From Actinomarinicola tropica (GTDB taxonomy: Bacteria; Actinomycetota; Acidimicrobiia; Acidimicrobiales; SKKL01), in the NCBI RefSeq assembly GCF_009650215.1, contig NZ_CP045851.1, forward strand, positions 2,879,001 to 2,943,000: 64,000 nucleotides of DNA. Direction: 5' to 3'. The notes beneath the pieces are model-generated. The model made no database searches, was not told where the DNA came from, and saw only the letters and a list, made by a program, of their open reading frames with translations. This document shows positions 8,452 through 17,400 of this stretch, in pieces. Within the stretch, counting starts at the first letter, position 1, and the number at the start of each line of letters is the position of its first letter. Position numbers and translations under genes: made by a program.

Positions 8452-9504
8452 ATGAGCAACAAGACGGTCGCCGGCAACTTCTTCGAGGACTTCGAGGTGG
8501 GGCAGGAGCTGCGCCACGCCACCCCCCGCACCGTCACCGAGGGCGACCTCGCCCTCTACACCGCGCTCTACGGTTCCCGGTTCGCCCTCAACTCGTCGGA
8601 CGAGTTCGCCCGCCAGCTCGGCCTCGGGCGCGCGCCGGTCGACGACCTGCTCGCCTTCCACCTGGTGTTCGGCAAGACGGTGCCCGACGTGTCGCTCAAC
8701 GCGGTCGCCAACCTCGGCTACGCCAACGGTCGCTTCGGCGTCCCCCTCTTCCCCGGCGACACGGTGACGACCACCTCGACCGTCACCGGGCTGAAGGAGA
8801 ACAGCAACGGGAAGACCGGCGTCGTCTACGTCAACTCGGTCGGCACCAACCAGCGGCGCGAGGTCGTGCTCGACTACACGCGCTGGGTCATGGTCAACAA
8901 GCGGGACCACGCCGCGCCCGCGCCGGAGACGGTCGTGCCCGAGCTGCCCGAGTCCGTCCCCGCCGACGGCCTCTCCCTCCCCGACCACCTCGACCTGTCG
9001 GCCTACGACACGACGCTCGCCGGGTCGCCGTTCCGCTGGGACGACTACGAGGTCGGCGAGAAGATCGACCACGTCGACGGCATGACGATCGAGGAGGCCG
9101 AGCACATGCTGGCCACCCGCCTCTACCAGAACACCGCGAAGGTCCACTTCGACCAGTACGCCGCCAACTCCGGCCGCTTCCAGCGCCGCCTCATCTACGG
9201 CGGCCACATCATCAGCCTGGCCCGTGCGCTGTCGTTCAACGGCCTCGCCAACGCGTGCAAGGTGCTCGCCATCAACGCCGGCTCGCACGCCAACCCCACC
9301 TTCGCCGGCGACACGATCTACGCCTACAGCGAGGTCCTCGACACGATCGAGCTGCCCGGCCGCACCGATGCCGGCGCCCTGCGCGTCCGGCTCGTCGCCA
9401 CCAAGGACCACCCCGCCGGCGACTTCCCCCTGAAGGGCGACGACGGCCGCTACGACCCCGCCGTCGTGCTCGACCTCGACCTCACGGTGGCCCTGCCCCG
9501 CTGA
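8452..9504 (+). CDS. mch: Mesaconyl-CoA hydratase (2-methylfumaryl-CoA hydratase), MaoC fold
   Basis: This 350-residue protein has two hot-dog (MaoC) domains. It matches my memory of the Rhodobacter and Chloroflexus enzymes almost throughout: GNFFEDFEVGQ near the start, VTEGDLALYTALYGSRFAL, FGKTVPDVSLNAVANLGYA, WDDYEVGEKIDHVDG, and YGGHIISLARALSFNGLAN near 245-263. The enzyme interconverts mesaconyl-CoA and (2R,3S)-beta-methylmalyl-CoA in the ethylmalonyl-CoA pathway of acetate assimilation, or in the 3-hydroxypropionate cycle. No other gene of these pathways is in the window. The ATG at 8452 was preferred over upstream codons because the family motif begins a few residues later. Confidence 0.9.
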   Translation: MSNKTVAGNFFEDFEVGQELRHATPRTVTEGDLALYTALYGSRFALNSSDEFARQLGLGRAPVDDLLAFHLVFGKTVPDVSLNAVANLGYANGRFGVPLFPGDTVTTTSTVTGLKENSNGKTGVVYVNSVGTNQRREVVLDYTRWVMVNKRDHAAPAPETVVPELPESVPADGLSLPDHLDLSAYDTTLAGSPFRWDDYEVGEKIDHVDGMTIEEAEHMLATRLYQNTAKVHFDQYAANSGRFQRRLIYGGHIISLARALSFNGLANACKVLAINAGSHANPTFAGDTIYAYSEVLDTIELPGRTDAGALRVRLVATKDHPAGDFPLKGDDGRYDPAVVLDLDLTVALPR

Positions 9505-9512
9505 CGGCTCGG

Positions 9513-9539
9513 CCGCGCCACCCCGGTGGTCGGGCGCGG
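9513..9539. terminator. GC-rich hairpin after the mesaconyl-CoA hydratase gene
   Basis: The arms CCGCGCC (9513-9519) and GGCGCGG (9533-9539) pair around a loop that can itself form a short ACC/GGT stem. It lies just after the stop codon at 9504. No T-run follows, so termination is only a suggestion. Confidence 0.4.
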
Positions 9540-9626
9540 GTGGAGGCGGTGCGGGGCGACGCCGTGTCCGAGATCGTCAGGATCACGTCCTTGCCGACAT
9601 GAGGGCCGGAGGCGCACGATCGCCCG

Positions 9627-10613
9627 GTGCATGACGTCACCTTCGTCGTCTACGACGACTTCCAGTCGCTCGACCCGACCGGACCGCTCGAGGTCCTCCA
9701 CGGCGCCGGTCGAGCCGTCGGGGGCGGGGCCTACCGCATCCGCGTGCTCGGCCCCGACGGCGCGACCGTGCGCTCCTCGAGCGGCCTGCGGTTCGAGGTC
9801 GACGGCTCCCTCCACGACCCCGTGGAAGAGGTCGGGACGCTCGTCGTCGTGGGCGGCGACGGGTGCAACGCCGCCGCGGCCGACCCCCACGTCGTCACCG
9901 CCGTCGACCGCCTCGCGGCACGCGCCACCCGCATCACATCCGTGTGCTCCGGTGCCCTCGTCCTCGCCGCCACCGGCCGGCTCGACGGCCGACGGGCCAC
10001 CACGCACTGGGCCCGCTGCGCCGAGCTGGCGCACGGCCACCCCGCCGTCGAGGTGGATCCCGACGCCATCTTCGTGCGCGACGGCGACCTCTGGACCTCC
10101 GCCGGCGTCACCGCAGGGATGGACCTCGCCCTGGCGCTCGTCACCGAGGACCACGGGGCGGAGGTGGCGCACACCGTCGCCAGCTGGTTGGTGATGTTCG
10201 TGCAGCGGGCGGGCGGCCAGTCGCAGTTCAGCCCGCAGCTGGTGCCGGCGTCGCGCACCGAGCCGCTGCGCGACCTCCTGGCCTGGATCGCCGACCACCC
10301 GGACGCGGACCTGTCGGTCACGGCCCTCGCCCGCCGGGCGGCGATGAGCGAGCGTCACCTGACCCGGCTCTTCGCCCGCGAGCTCGGCACCACGCCCGCC
10401 GCCTACGTCGAGTCGGTCCGCATCGACGCCGCCCGCCGCCTCCTCGAGACCACCGACCTCACCGTCGCGGCCGTGGCGGCGCGGGTCGGGTTCCGGAGCG
10501 ACGCCGTGCTCCACCGCGCCTTCGGTCGCACCGTGCGCACGACGCCCGCCACCTACCGACGCCACTTCTCCACCACGGGCGGCCGTGCCGTCCCGACCGA
10601 CACCAGGAGCTGA
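9627..10613 (+). CDS. GlxA-type transcriptional regulator (DJ-1/PfpI domain + AraC HTH)
   Basis: The protein has 328 residues. The N-terminal 190 form a DJ-1/PfpI glutamine-amidotransferase-like domain with the elbow cysteine C107 in SVCSGALVLAA, followed by RRATTHW. The C-terminal part (about 215-320) is an AraC-type double helix-turn-helix (LSVTALARRAAMSERHLTRLF and the DLTVAAVAARVGF segment). Such regulators respond to unknown small molecules. The start is GTG at 9627; the hexamer CACGAT lies 6 nt upstream and a GGAGG slightly further off. It is followed after 3 bp by a stand-alone DJ-1 protein, its likely co-regulated partner. Confidence 0.9.
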   Translation: MHDVTFVVYDDFQSLDPTGPLEVLHGAGRAVGGGAYRIRVLGPDGATVRSSSGLRFEVDGSLHDPVEEVGTLVVVGGDGCNAAAADPHVVTAVDRLAARATRITSVCSGALVLAATGRLDGRRATTHWARCAELAHGHPAVEVDPDAIFVRDGDLWTSAGVTAGMDLALALVTEDHGAEVAHTVASWLVMFVQRAGGQSQFSPQLVPASRTEPLRDLLAWIADHPDADLSVTALARRAAMSERHLTRLFARELGTTPAAYVESVRIDAARRLLETTDLTVAAVAARVGFRSDAVLHRAFGRTVRTTPATYRRHFSTTGGRAVPTDTRS

Positions 10614-10616
10614 CCC

Positions 10617-11243
10617 GTGCAGATCGCCATCGCCCTCTTCCCCGAGTTCACGTCCCTCGACGCCATGGGCCCCTACCAGGTCCTCCAGCACGTGCCCGGT
10701 GCCGACCTCCGCCTCTGCGCCGCCGAGCGAGGGATCGTCGCCGACGACAGCGGGCACCTGCGCGTCGAGGTCGAGCACACGTTCGCCGACGTGCCCCGCC
10801 CCGACGTGCTCGTCGTGCCCGGCGGCACCGTCACCCGCCGGATGATGACCCCCGAGGATGCCGTCGTCACCTGGATCCGCGAGGCCCACCCCCACACGAC
10901 CTGGACGACCTCGGTCTGCACGGGGTCCCTGCTGCTCGGCGCCGCGGGGCTGCTCGACGGTCTCACCGCCACGACCCACTGGAGCGCCTACGACGCGCTG
11001 GCGTCCACCGGGGCGACCCCCACCGAGCAGCGGGTGGTCGTCGAGGGGAAGGTCGTGACCGGCGCCGGCGTGTCGGCCGGCATCGACATGGCGCTCACGC
11101 TGGTCGCGGAGATGTGCGGCCCGGAGGTGGCGATGGCGATCCAGCTGGGGATCGAGTACGACCCGCAGCCGCCGTTCGACGCCGGGTCGCCGTCGACCGC
11201 CCCGCCGGCGATCCGCGACGGCCTGCTCGCCCGCTCGATCTGA
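10617..11243 (+). CDS. DJ-1/PfpI family protein
   Basis: This 208-residue single-domain DJ-1/PfpI protein has the nucleophile elbow at C101 (SVCTGSLLLGAAGLL) followed by LTATTHW, closely matching the corresponding region of the regulator upstream. Family members include protein/nucleotide deglycases, isonitrile hydratases and chaperones; isonitrile hydratase-like proteins are among the nearest in my recollection, but the activity cannot be settled from sequence. The GTG at 10617 has AGGAG about 8 nt upstream. It begins 3 bp after the GlxA-type regulator, so the two form an operon and may share an evolutionary origin by duplication. Confidence 0.85.
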   Translation: MQIAIALFPEFTSLDAMGPYQVLQHVPGADLRLCAAERGIVADDSGHLRVEVEHTFADVPRPDVLVVPGGTVTRRMMTPEDAVVTWIREAHPHTTWTTSVCTGSLLLGAAGLLDGLTATTHWSAYDALASTGATPTEQRVVVEGKVVTGAGVSAGIDMALTLVAEMCGPEVAMAIQLGIEYDPQPPFDAGSPSTAPPAIRDGLLARSI

Positions 11244-11278
11244 CCTCGCGGGTGCGCGAGCCCGCCCGGCCCGCGCAG

Positions 11279-11284
11279 TAGCGT
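11279..11284 (+). promoter_or_regulatory. Predicted leaderless -10 (TAGCGT) of the DinB-family gene
   Basis: TAGCGT ends 8 nt before the GTG at 11293. Confidence 0.5.
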
Positions 11285-11292
11285 CCCCCGCG

Positions 11293-11829
11293 GTGGAGCG
11301 CTGCGGGGAGTGCGGGTTCGTCGACGCCGACCTCCCCCGTGCCGAGGTGGCACCGGCGCTCCACGGGCTGGCCCACCAGTTCGCGGCGCGCCTGCGGGGC
11401 ACCGGCGCGGCGGCCCTGCGGCGCCGACCCGCGCCCGCGGTGTGGTCGCCCTTGGAGTACGGCGCCCACGTGCGCGACGTCCTGGTCGTGCAGCGCGAGC
11501 GCATCCTGCGCGCGCTGATCCACGACGGCCCGACCTACGCACCGATGCGGCGCGACGAGCGGGTCGTCGAGCAGCGCGACAACGAGTCGGACCCTGCGAC
11601 CGTCGCCGACCAGCTCGGATCGGCGGCCGCGCAGCTCGCCCACCTCGTCGCCGGCCTCACCGACGAGGAGTGGGACCGCGTCGGCATCTACCCGTGGCCC
11701 GCCCAGGTCGCGCGCGACGTCGACTGGATCGCCCGGCACACCGTCCACGAGCTCGTCCACCACCTCTTCGACGTGGCCCGCACCCTCCAGGGCCCGACCG
11801 GCACCCCGCACGGCCTGGGCTCGGGCTGA
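11293..11829 (+). CDS. DinB-family (four-helix) metal-binding protein
   Basis: The protein has 178 residues and is predicted all-helical. The DinB-like metal-site histidines appear in EYGAHVRDV (about residue 60) and in the helix RHTVHELVHHLFDV near the C-terminus. Related actinobacterial proteins include mycothiol-dependent maleylpyruvate isomerase and other thiol S-transferases, so a mycothiol-linked detoxification role is reasonable; the sequence does not prove it. The start is CGECGFVDADL, with two cysteines near the N-terminus that could also bind metal. GTG at 11293 is supported by the TAGCGT hexamer 8 nt upstream. Confidence 0.75.
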   Translation: MERCGECGFVDADLPRAEVAPALHGLAHQFAARLRGTGAAALRRRPAPAVWSPLEYGAHVRDVLVVQRERILRALIHDGPTYAPMRRDERVVEQRDNESDPATVADQLGSAAAQLAHLVAGLTDEEWDRVGIYPWPAQVARDVDWIARHTVHELVHHLFDVARTLQGPTGTPHGLGSG

Positions 11830-11869
11830 GCCGCGTTTGCCACACCACCCGGATGGGCAGGCGGCCGAC

Positions 11870-12964
11870 ATGGAACCGACCGACACGATCGCCGCCACCG
11901 GCCCGTTCGTCTCCCTGACCCTCCCGATCGAGGCCGACGCCGCCGACGCCGAGGACCGCATGGGGATCCGCTGGTCGAACGCCCGCCGGCAGCTCGCCGA
12001 GGACGGTGCACCCGAGGACCTCCTCGACCGGATCGAGCCCATCGTCACCGGGGCGGCGCGGCAGCACGCCGCCGCCATCCACCTGGTGGCCCCGAGCGAC
12101 GGGCCCGTCCTCGTCCACCTGGGCCACGACGACGACGTGACCGAGCAGGCGCGCACCGGCCCCGTGCCCGCCCTCCTCCCCCTGATGCGCGCCCGAGACG
12201 AGGACGTCGCCCACCTCGTCGTGGTCGTCGACCGGGAGGGCGCCGACATCTGGGTGCGCGACAGCAGGGGCGACACGACGGGCCAGGACCCCGACGCCGA
12301 GGTCGACGGCGACACCGAGCACATCCACCGCGGCCAGCCGGGCGGCTGGTCCCAGCGCCGCTTCCAGCAGAGGGCCGAGAACACCTGGGAGAAGAACGCC
12401 GCGGGCGTCGCGGCCGAGGTCGACCAGGTCGCACGCCGCGCCGGCGCCCGGCTCGTGGTCGCCACCGGCGACGTCCGCGCCCTCGGGTTCCTGGAGGAGC
12501 ACCTCTCCGAGGAGACCAAGGGGATCCTCACGGTCGTCGACACCGGCGGCCGGTCCGACGACGACGCCGTCGAGCGGGCGAGCGCCGAGGCGGACCGCCT
12601 GGTCGCCGATCTCGCGGCCCGCCGGACGGTCGACGCCCTGGAGCGCTTCGGCGCCGCGACGGGAGAGGACCTGGCCGTCGAAGGAGCCTCGGACACGCTG
12701 CGCACCCTGTCCGAGGGGCGCGTCGCCGTGCTCCTCGTCCACGACCACGGCGCCGAGGAGCGCACGGCCTTCGCGAGCGTCGACGGATCGGTCGCCGCAA
12801 CGGAGCGCTCGGTGATCGAGGACCTGGGCCTCGAGGTCGTCGAGGGGCGCCTGGTCGACGTCGCGGTGCGCACCGCGCTCGCCACCGGCGCCGAGGTCGT
12901 GGTCGTCCCGGCCCACGGGGCGCGGGTGCCCCGGGAGGGCATCGGCGGGGTCCTCAGGGGCTGA
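11870..12964 (+). CDS. eRF1-domain protein of the Rv2629/Balon type (ribosome-associated)
   Basis: The protein has 364 residues and resembles Mycobacterium tuberculosis Rv2629 in length and motif order: GPFVSLTLP at the start, VVVDREGADIWVRD in the middle, then the HRGQPGGWSQRRFQQRAENTW block, and near the end a domain finishing IGGVLRG. These are bacterial relatives of archaeal/eukaryotic release factor 1 (baeRF; annotated as Vms1/Ankzf1-like). One branch, Balon, binds the A site of idle ribosomes during hibernation, and Rv2629 has been placed near it. A role at stalled or resting ribosomes is thus inferred from family only. ATG at 11870 was chosen; an in-frame TTG at 11837 is less likely. 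Confidence 0.8.
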   Translation: MEPTDTIAATGPFVSLTLPIEADAADAEDRMGIRWSNARRQLAEDGAPEDLLDRIEPIVTGAARQHAAAIHLVAPSDGPVLVHLGHDDDVTEQARTGPVPALLPLMRARDEDVAHLVVVVDREGADIWVRDSRGDTTGQDPDAEVDGDTEHIHRGQPGGWSQRRFQQRAENTWEKNAAGVAAEVDQVARRAGARLVVATGDVRALGFLEEHLSEETKGILTVVDTGGRSDDDAVERASAEADRLVADLAARRTVDALERFGAATGEDLAVEGASDTLRTLSEGRVAVLLVHDHGAEERTAFASVDGSVAATERSVIEDLGLEVVEGRLVDVAVRTALATGAEVVVVPAHGARVPREGIGGVLRG

Positions 12965-12997
12965 GCCTCGCGTTGCGGCTCGTCGCTCGTCGGCCGA

Positions 12998-14374
12998 TCA
13001 GGCCGGCGGGACGGCGTCGGCGGGTCGACCGTCGTCGTGGGGGTCGTCGAGCCGGGCGAGCAATGGCCGTCGCAGGACGCCGAGGTAGAGCCCCGCCGCC
13101 ACGAGCAGCGCCCCGGCCCCCGCGATGGTGGGTCGCGTCCCGACGACGTCGGCGATCGCCCCCTGGATCAGGGCGCCGAGCGGGTAGGCGCCGGTGAACG
13201 CCATGATGCGGAACGCCATGACCCGCCCACGCACGTGGTCGGCCACGATCACCTGGACGGCGGTGTTGGTGGTGGAGATGACGGCCAGGAAGCCGGCGCC
13301 CACCACGACCAGCGCGAGGAGCGCGACCCAGTAGGCGGGCGCCACGGCGACCGCGACCACGGCGGCGCCGTAGACGGGGAGCGCGACGCGCACGATCGTC
13401 GCCCGGTCGAGGACCTGGTCCCAGCCGCTGACGATGGGCGCCACGAGCACCGCACCCAGGCCGAGGGCGACGTTGAGGAAGCCCAGGCCGAGCTCGCCGA
13501 CGCGGAACTCGTCCTCGGCGAGGATCACGGTGAACTGCTGCACGGGGTTCCCCAGCGCCCCGACGAGCACGGCGCAGAGCATCCCGACGACGATGCCGGG
13601 CTGGGTGCGCGTGTAGCGCACGGCGCGGGCGAACTGGTGCCAGAAGCTGCCCGACAGCGGAGTGGCGCGACGTGGCGGCCGCGTCCGGACGAGGAGCAGC
13701 GCCACGAGGACGAAGACGAACGACAGACCGTTGACGAGGAAGGCCCAGCTGGGACCGAACGAGTGGAGGAGGAGGCCGGCGATGGCGGGGCCGATGGCCC
13801 GGGCGGCGTTGAACTGCAGCGAGTTGAGCGTGACGGCGGAGAGCAGGTCCTCCTTCGGCACCATGTCGTTGACGAACGACTGCCAGCTCGGGATGTTGAT
13901 GCCGGCGATGACGCCGCTCAGGCCCACCAGCGCCAGGATGGCGAGACCGTTGCGCACGCCGAGCGCCCAGGCCGCCCACAGCGCGAAGGCCGCCAGCGCC
14001 ATCAGCGACTGGGTGAGGATCAGCACCCGCCGCCGGTCGTGCCGGTCGGCGATCGAGCCGGCGAGCGGCCCGAGCGCCATCGCCGGGATGAACTGGGCGA
14101 AGGTGGCCGCGCCCACCCAGGTGGCGCTGCGGGTGATCTCGTAGAGCACGAACGGCACGGTGAGGTTCTGGACCCACGAGCCCGTGTTCGACGCCAGCGC
14201 CCCGGTCCAGAAGATCGCGAAGTCGCGGTGGCGGAAGGCCCTCACCGCGTGGCGCATCCCCTGCGGAGGCGGGACGGCGGCCCCCTGGCCCGCGGGGCCG
14301 CCCTGCTCGATCGGCGCCGGGACGGGGGGCGCGCCGTGCGCGGGGTCCGGGTCGGAGCGGGGCTCGGGCGTCAC
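12998..14374 (-). CDS. MFS transporter, EntS-like family
   Basis: This 458-residue permease has about twelve membrane segments. The loop-2 signature of the major facilitator superfamily is visible as LAGSIADRHDRRRVLI (about 108-123), and the first helix region begins FRHRDFAIFWTGALASN. It belongs to the MFS_3 branch that includes the enterobactin exporter EntS. The first 40 residues are rich in proline and acidic residues and precede the usual start of the family, but GTG at 14374 is supported by TAGGTT 8 nt upstream on the minus strand. The substrate is unknown. It is divergent from the AddB-like gene. Confidence 0.85.
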   Translation of the reverse strand: MTPEPRSDPDPAHGAPPVPAPIEQGGPAGQGAAVPPPQGMRHAVRAFRHRDFAIFWTGALASNTGSWVQNLTVPFVLYEITRSATWVGAATFAQFIPAMALGPLAGSIADRHDRRRVLILTQSLMALAAFALWAAWALGVRNGLAILALVGLSGVIAGINIPSWQSFVNDMVPKEDLLSAVTLNSLQFNAARAIGPAIAGLLLHSFGPSWAFLVNGLSFVFVLVALLLVRTRPPRRATPLSGSFWHQFARAVRYTRTQPGIVVGMLCAVLVGALGNPVQQFTVILAEDEFRVGELGLGFLNVALGLGAVLVAPIVSGWDQVLDRATIVRVALPVYGAAVVAVAVAPAYWVALLALVVVGAGFLAVISTTNTAVQVIVADHVRGRVMAFRIMAFTGAYPLGALIQGAIADVVGTRPTIAGAGALLVAAGLYLGVLRRPLLARLDDPHDDGRPADAVPPA

Positions 14375-14382
14375 CGCCGGTG

Positions 14383-14388
14383 AACCTA
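14383..14388 (-). promoter_or_regulatory. Predicted leaderless -10 (TAGGTT) of the MFS gene
   Basis: TAGGTT on the minus strand ends 8 nt before the GTG at 14374, supporting the long N-terminal extension of the permease. Confidence 0.5.
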
Positions 14389-14430
14389 CCGCCGTGGGCA
14401 GCGGGCGCCGCCGGTGTCACTGCACCTGCG

Positions 14431-14436
14431 TACCCT
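14431..14436 (+). promoter_or_regulatory. Predicted leaderless -10 (TACCCT) of the addB-addA operon
   Basis: TACCCT ends 6 nt before the ATG at 14443, the spacing expected for a leaderless transcript. Confidence 0.55.
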
Positions 14437-14442
14437 GCTCGC

Positions 14443-17400
14443 ATGGGTCAGGACAGGCTGCAGGTGGTGCCGCACGGGCGGCCGGCGACGGCGGCGCTCG
14501 GCCGTGCCATCGCCGCGGCCAAGGGCGACGACCCGCTGGCACCGGTCACCGTCGCCGTCGCCCACCCCCGGGCCGGGCTCTCGCTGCGGCGCACGCTCGC
14601 CGCGCGCCGGGGGGGTGTCGTCAACGTGCAGTTCCTCGTCCTCCCCCGGATCGTCGAGCTGCTCGGCGCCCCGTCGCTCGCCGCGCAGGGCCGACGACCG
14701 CGCACCGCCACCGTCGCCCGAGCGGCGGCGCGCGCCGTGCTGCGCGACGCCCCGGGTCGGGTCCTCGCGCCGGCGGCCGACCACCACGCCACCGAGGCCG
14801 CCGTCGTGCGCCTCGTCGAGGACCTCGCCTCGGTGGGTGCCGACGGGCGTCGTCGCCTGGCCGACCTCGGCGGCCGGGCGGCCGACCTCGCCGCGCTGGC
14901 CGAGCGCGTCCTCGCCGCCGCGCCCGACCGCTACGACCGCCACGACCTCACCCGCGCCGCCGTCGAGTCCGTCCGTCGGGGTCGTGCCGGCCAGCTCGGG
15001 CACCTCGTCGTGCACCTCCCCTCGCGGCTGCACCCTGCCGAGGTCGAGCTCGTCGGTGCGCTGGCCGACCAGGACGCGGTCACGGTGCTCCTCGGCGTCA
15101 CCGGCCACCCCACCGCCGACGCCACGGTGGCGGCCCTCCGCGAGCGTCTCGAGCCCATCCTCGGCGCCGCGTCGGAGCCCGACCGTCCGTCGCCTCCCAC
15201 GGCGCAACGGATCATCACCACCACCGACGCCGACGACGAGGTCCGCGCCGCCCTGCGCGCCGTGGTCGAGCACTGGGAGCAGGGCACACCACTCGAGCGC
15301 ACCGCCATCGCGTACCCCTCCTCTGAGCCCTACGCGCGGCTCCTGCAGGAGCAGGCCGCCGCGGCCCAGCTGCCGATCAGCGCCACGGCCACCGCCACCC
15401 TGGCGTCGTCGGTGGTCGGCCGCACTCTGCTCGGCGCGCTCGCTCTCGCCCCCCACGAGCGCCTCGAGCGCGACCGGCTGATCGCCTGGCTCGCCGCGGC
15501 CCCCATCCGCGACGCGGACGGCCAGCGCGTCCCCACCACCCGCTGGGACGTGCTCACACGACGGGCCGGCATCGTCGCCGGCGGTCTGGCCGAGTGGCAC
15601 CGCCACCTCGACGCCCACGTCGAGCGCCTCCGCGACGACGCGGCGCGCCGGGCGCGCGCCACCCCGGACGCCGCGTCGGCGAGCCGCGCCGAGCGCGACG
15701 AGCGGGAGGTCGAGCGCCTGCGCACGTTCCTCACCTGGCTCGCCGAGCTGCACCGCCGCGTGGACGACGCCGGCTCCTGGGAGCAGATGGCCACGGCGGC
15801 ACGGGCGCTGGTCCACGCCACGCTCGGTCCCGAGGGACGTTGGGCGGGGTGGCCCGAGCACCAGACAGAGGCCGGGGTCGCCGTCCTCGACGCGCTCGAA
15901 CGCCTCGGGGCGCTCGACGAGGTCGAGCCGTCACCACGCGCCACGTCCTTCCGCCGTGCACTCGCGGCAGAGCTCGACGTCGTCCACGGCCGAACCGGCG
16001 CCACCGGCCGCGGGCTCCTCGTCGTACCGCTGCACCACGCCGTCGGGCTCGACCTCGACCTGCTGGTGGTCGTCGGGCTGGCCGAGGGCACGCTGCCCGG
16101 CCGCACCTCCGACGACGCCCTCGTCCCCGACGCCGATCGCGAGCGCGCCGGGCTCGACCTCCCCCGTCGGGCGGACGTCGTCGTCGAGCAGCACCACCGG
16201 TTGCTCGCCGCCATGGCCGGCGCCGAGCGTCGCATCCTGCTCATGCCCCGTGGCGACCTCCGCCAGGGCCGCGAGCGGATCCCGTCGCGCTGGCTGCTCG
16301 ACTCGGCGGCCGCGCTCGTCGGCGCGCCGGTCACGACCCGCAGCTTCGCCACGCTCGACCACCCCGCCATCGAGGAGGTCCGGTCGTTCACGTCGGGCAC
16401 CGCCGCGGCGGCGCACCACCTCTCGCTCACCGACCGCGACCTCTCCGACCTCGCCGGTTGGGTGGCCGACGGCCGGGCGGCCCACGAGCACCCGATCACC
16501 ACCGAGGTGCCTGCGCTCGGACACGCCATGGCGGTCCTGCGCGCCCGCCGCCTCGGCGGCTTCGGTCGCTTCACCGGCCACGTCACCGGCGTCGAGATCC
16601 CCACCTTCCGCGACGGCGGTGCGCTGTCCCCGACGGCGCTCGAGCGCTGGGCCGCCTGCCCTCGCCGCTACTTCTTCGCCCAGGTGCTGCGCCTGCGCGA
16701 GGAGGAGCGCCCGGAGGTCATCGACCGCATCACGCCCCGCGACCGCGGGTCCCTCGTCCACGAGACGCTCGATCGCTTCCTCGACGAGGTGATCAGCACC
16801 GGGCCCAAGGCCCCCGACGAGCGGTGGAGCCCCACGGAGCGATCACGCGCCCACGCGCTGCTCGACGAGGTGGGGGCCGGCTTCGAGGACCAGGGCCTCA
16901 CGGGTCGGCCCGTCTTCTGGGCGCTCGACCGCGTCGCCCTCCACCGCGACCTCGACCGCTTCCTCGATCTCGACGACCAGCTGCGGGCCCAGAACCGTTC
17001 GACCCCGGTCTCGACCGAGCTCCCCTTCGGCCCCGACGAGCCGGTGCGGGCCGTCCTCGACCTGCCCGGCGACCGGCGGATCGAGTTCCGCGGCTTCGCC
17101 GACCGGGTCGACCGCACCGAGGACGGCGGGCTGCTCGTGCTCGACTACAAGACGGGCGGCGCCCGCGAGGCGAAGGCGATCGCCGAGGGCGAGGACAAGC
17201 TGCTCCGAGGCGAGAAGCTCCAGCTACCCGTGTACGCGCTGGCGGCGCGCACCGCCCACCCCGACGCCACCGGCCCGGTGCACACCGCCTACTGGCACAT
17301 CTCCGACAAGGGCGGGTGGGAGCGCTACGGGTACACCTCCGAACCCGAGCACGAGGCCCGGTTCGAGGAGGTCCTCACCACGATCGCCGACGGGATCGAG

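Noticed and set aside
4798-8537. Very long open frames antisense to the ABC exporter genes
   Set aside because: They arise from the GC-rich codon pattern on the other strand; the predicted proteins are Arg/Gly/Asp-rich without motifs, while the sense strand codes clear ABC proteins.
12998-14374. Siderophore exporter next to a siderophore cluster
   Set aside because: The permease is EntS-like only at superfamily level, and no siderophore biosynthesis gene is nearby.
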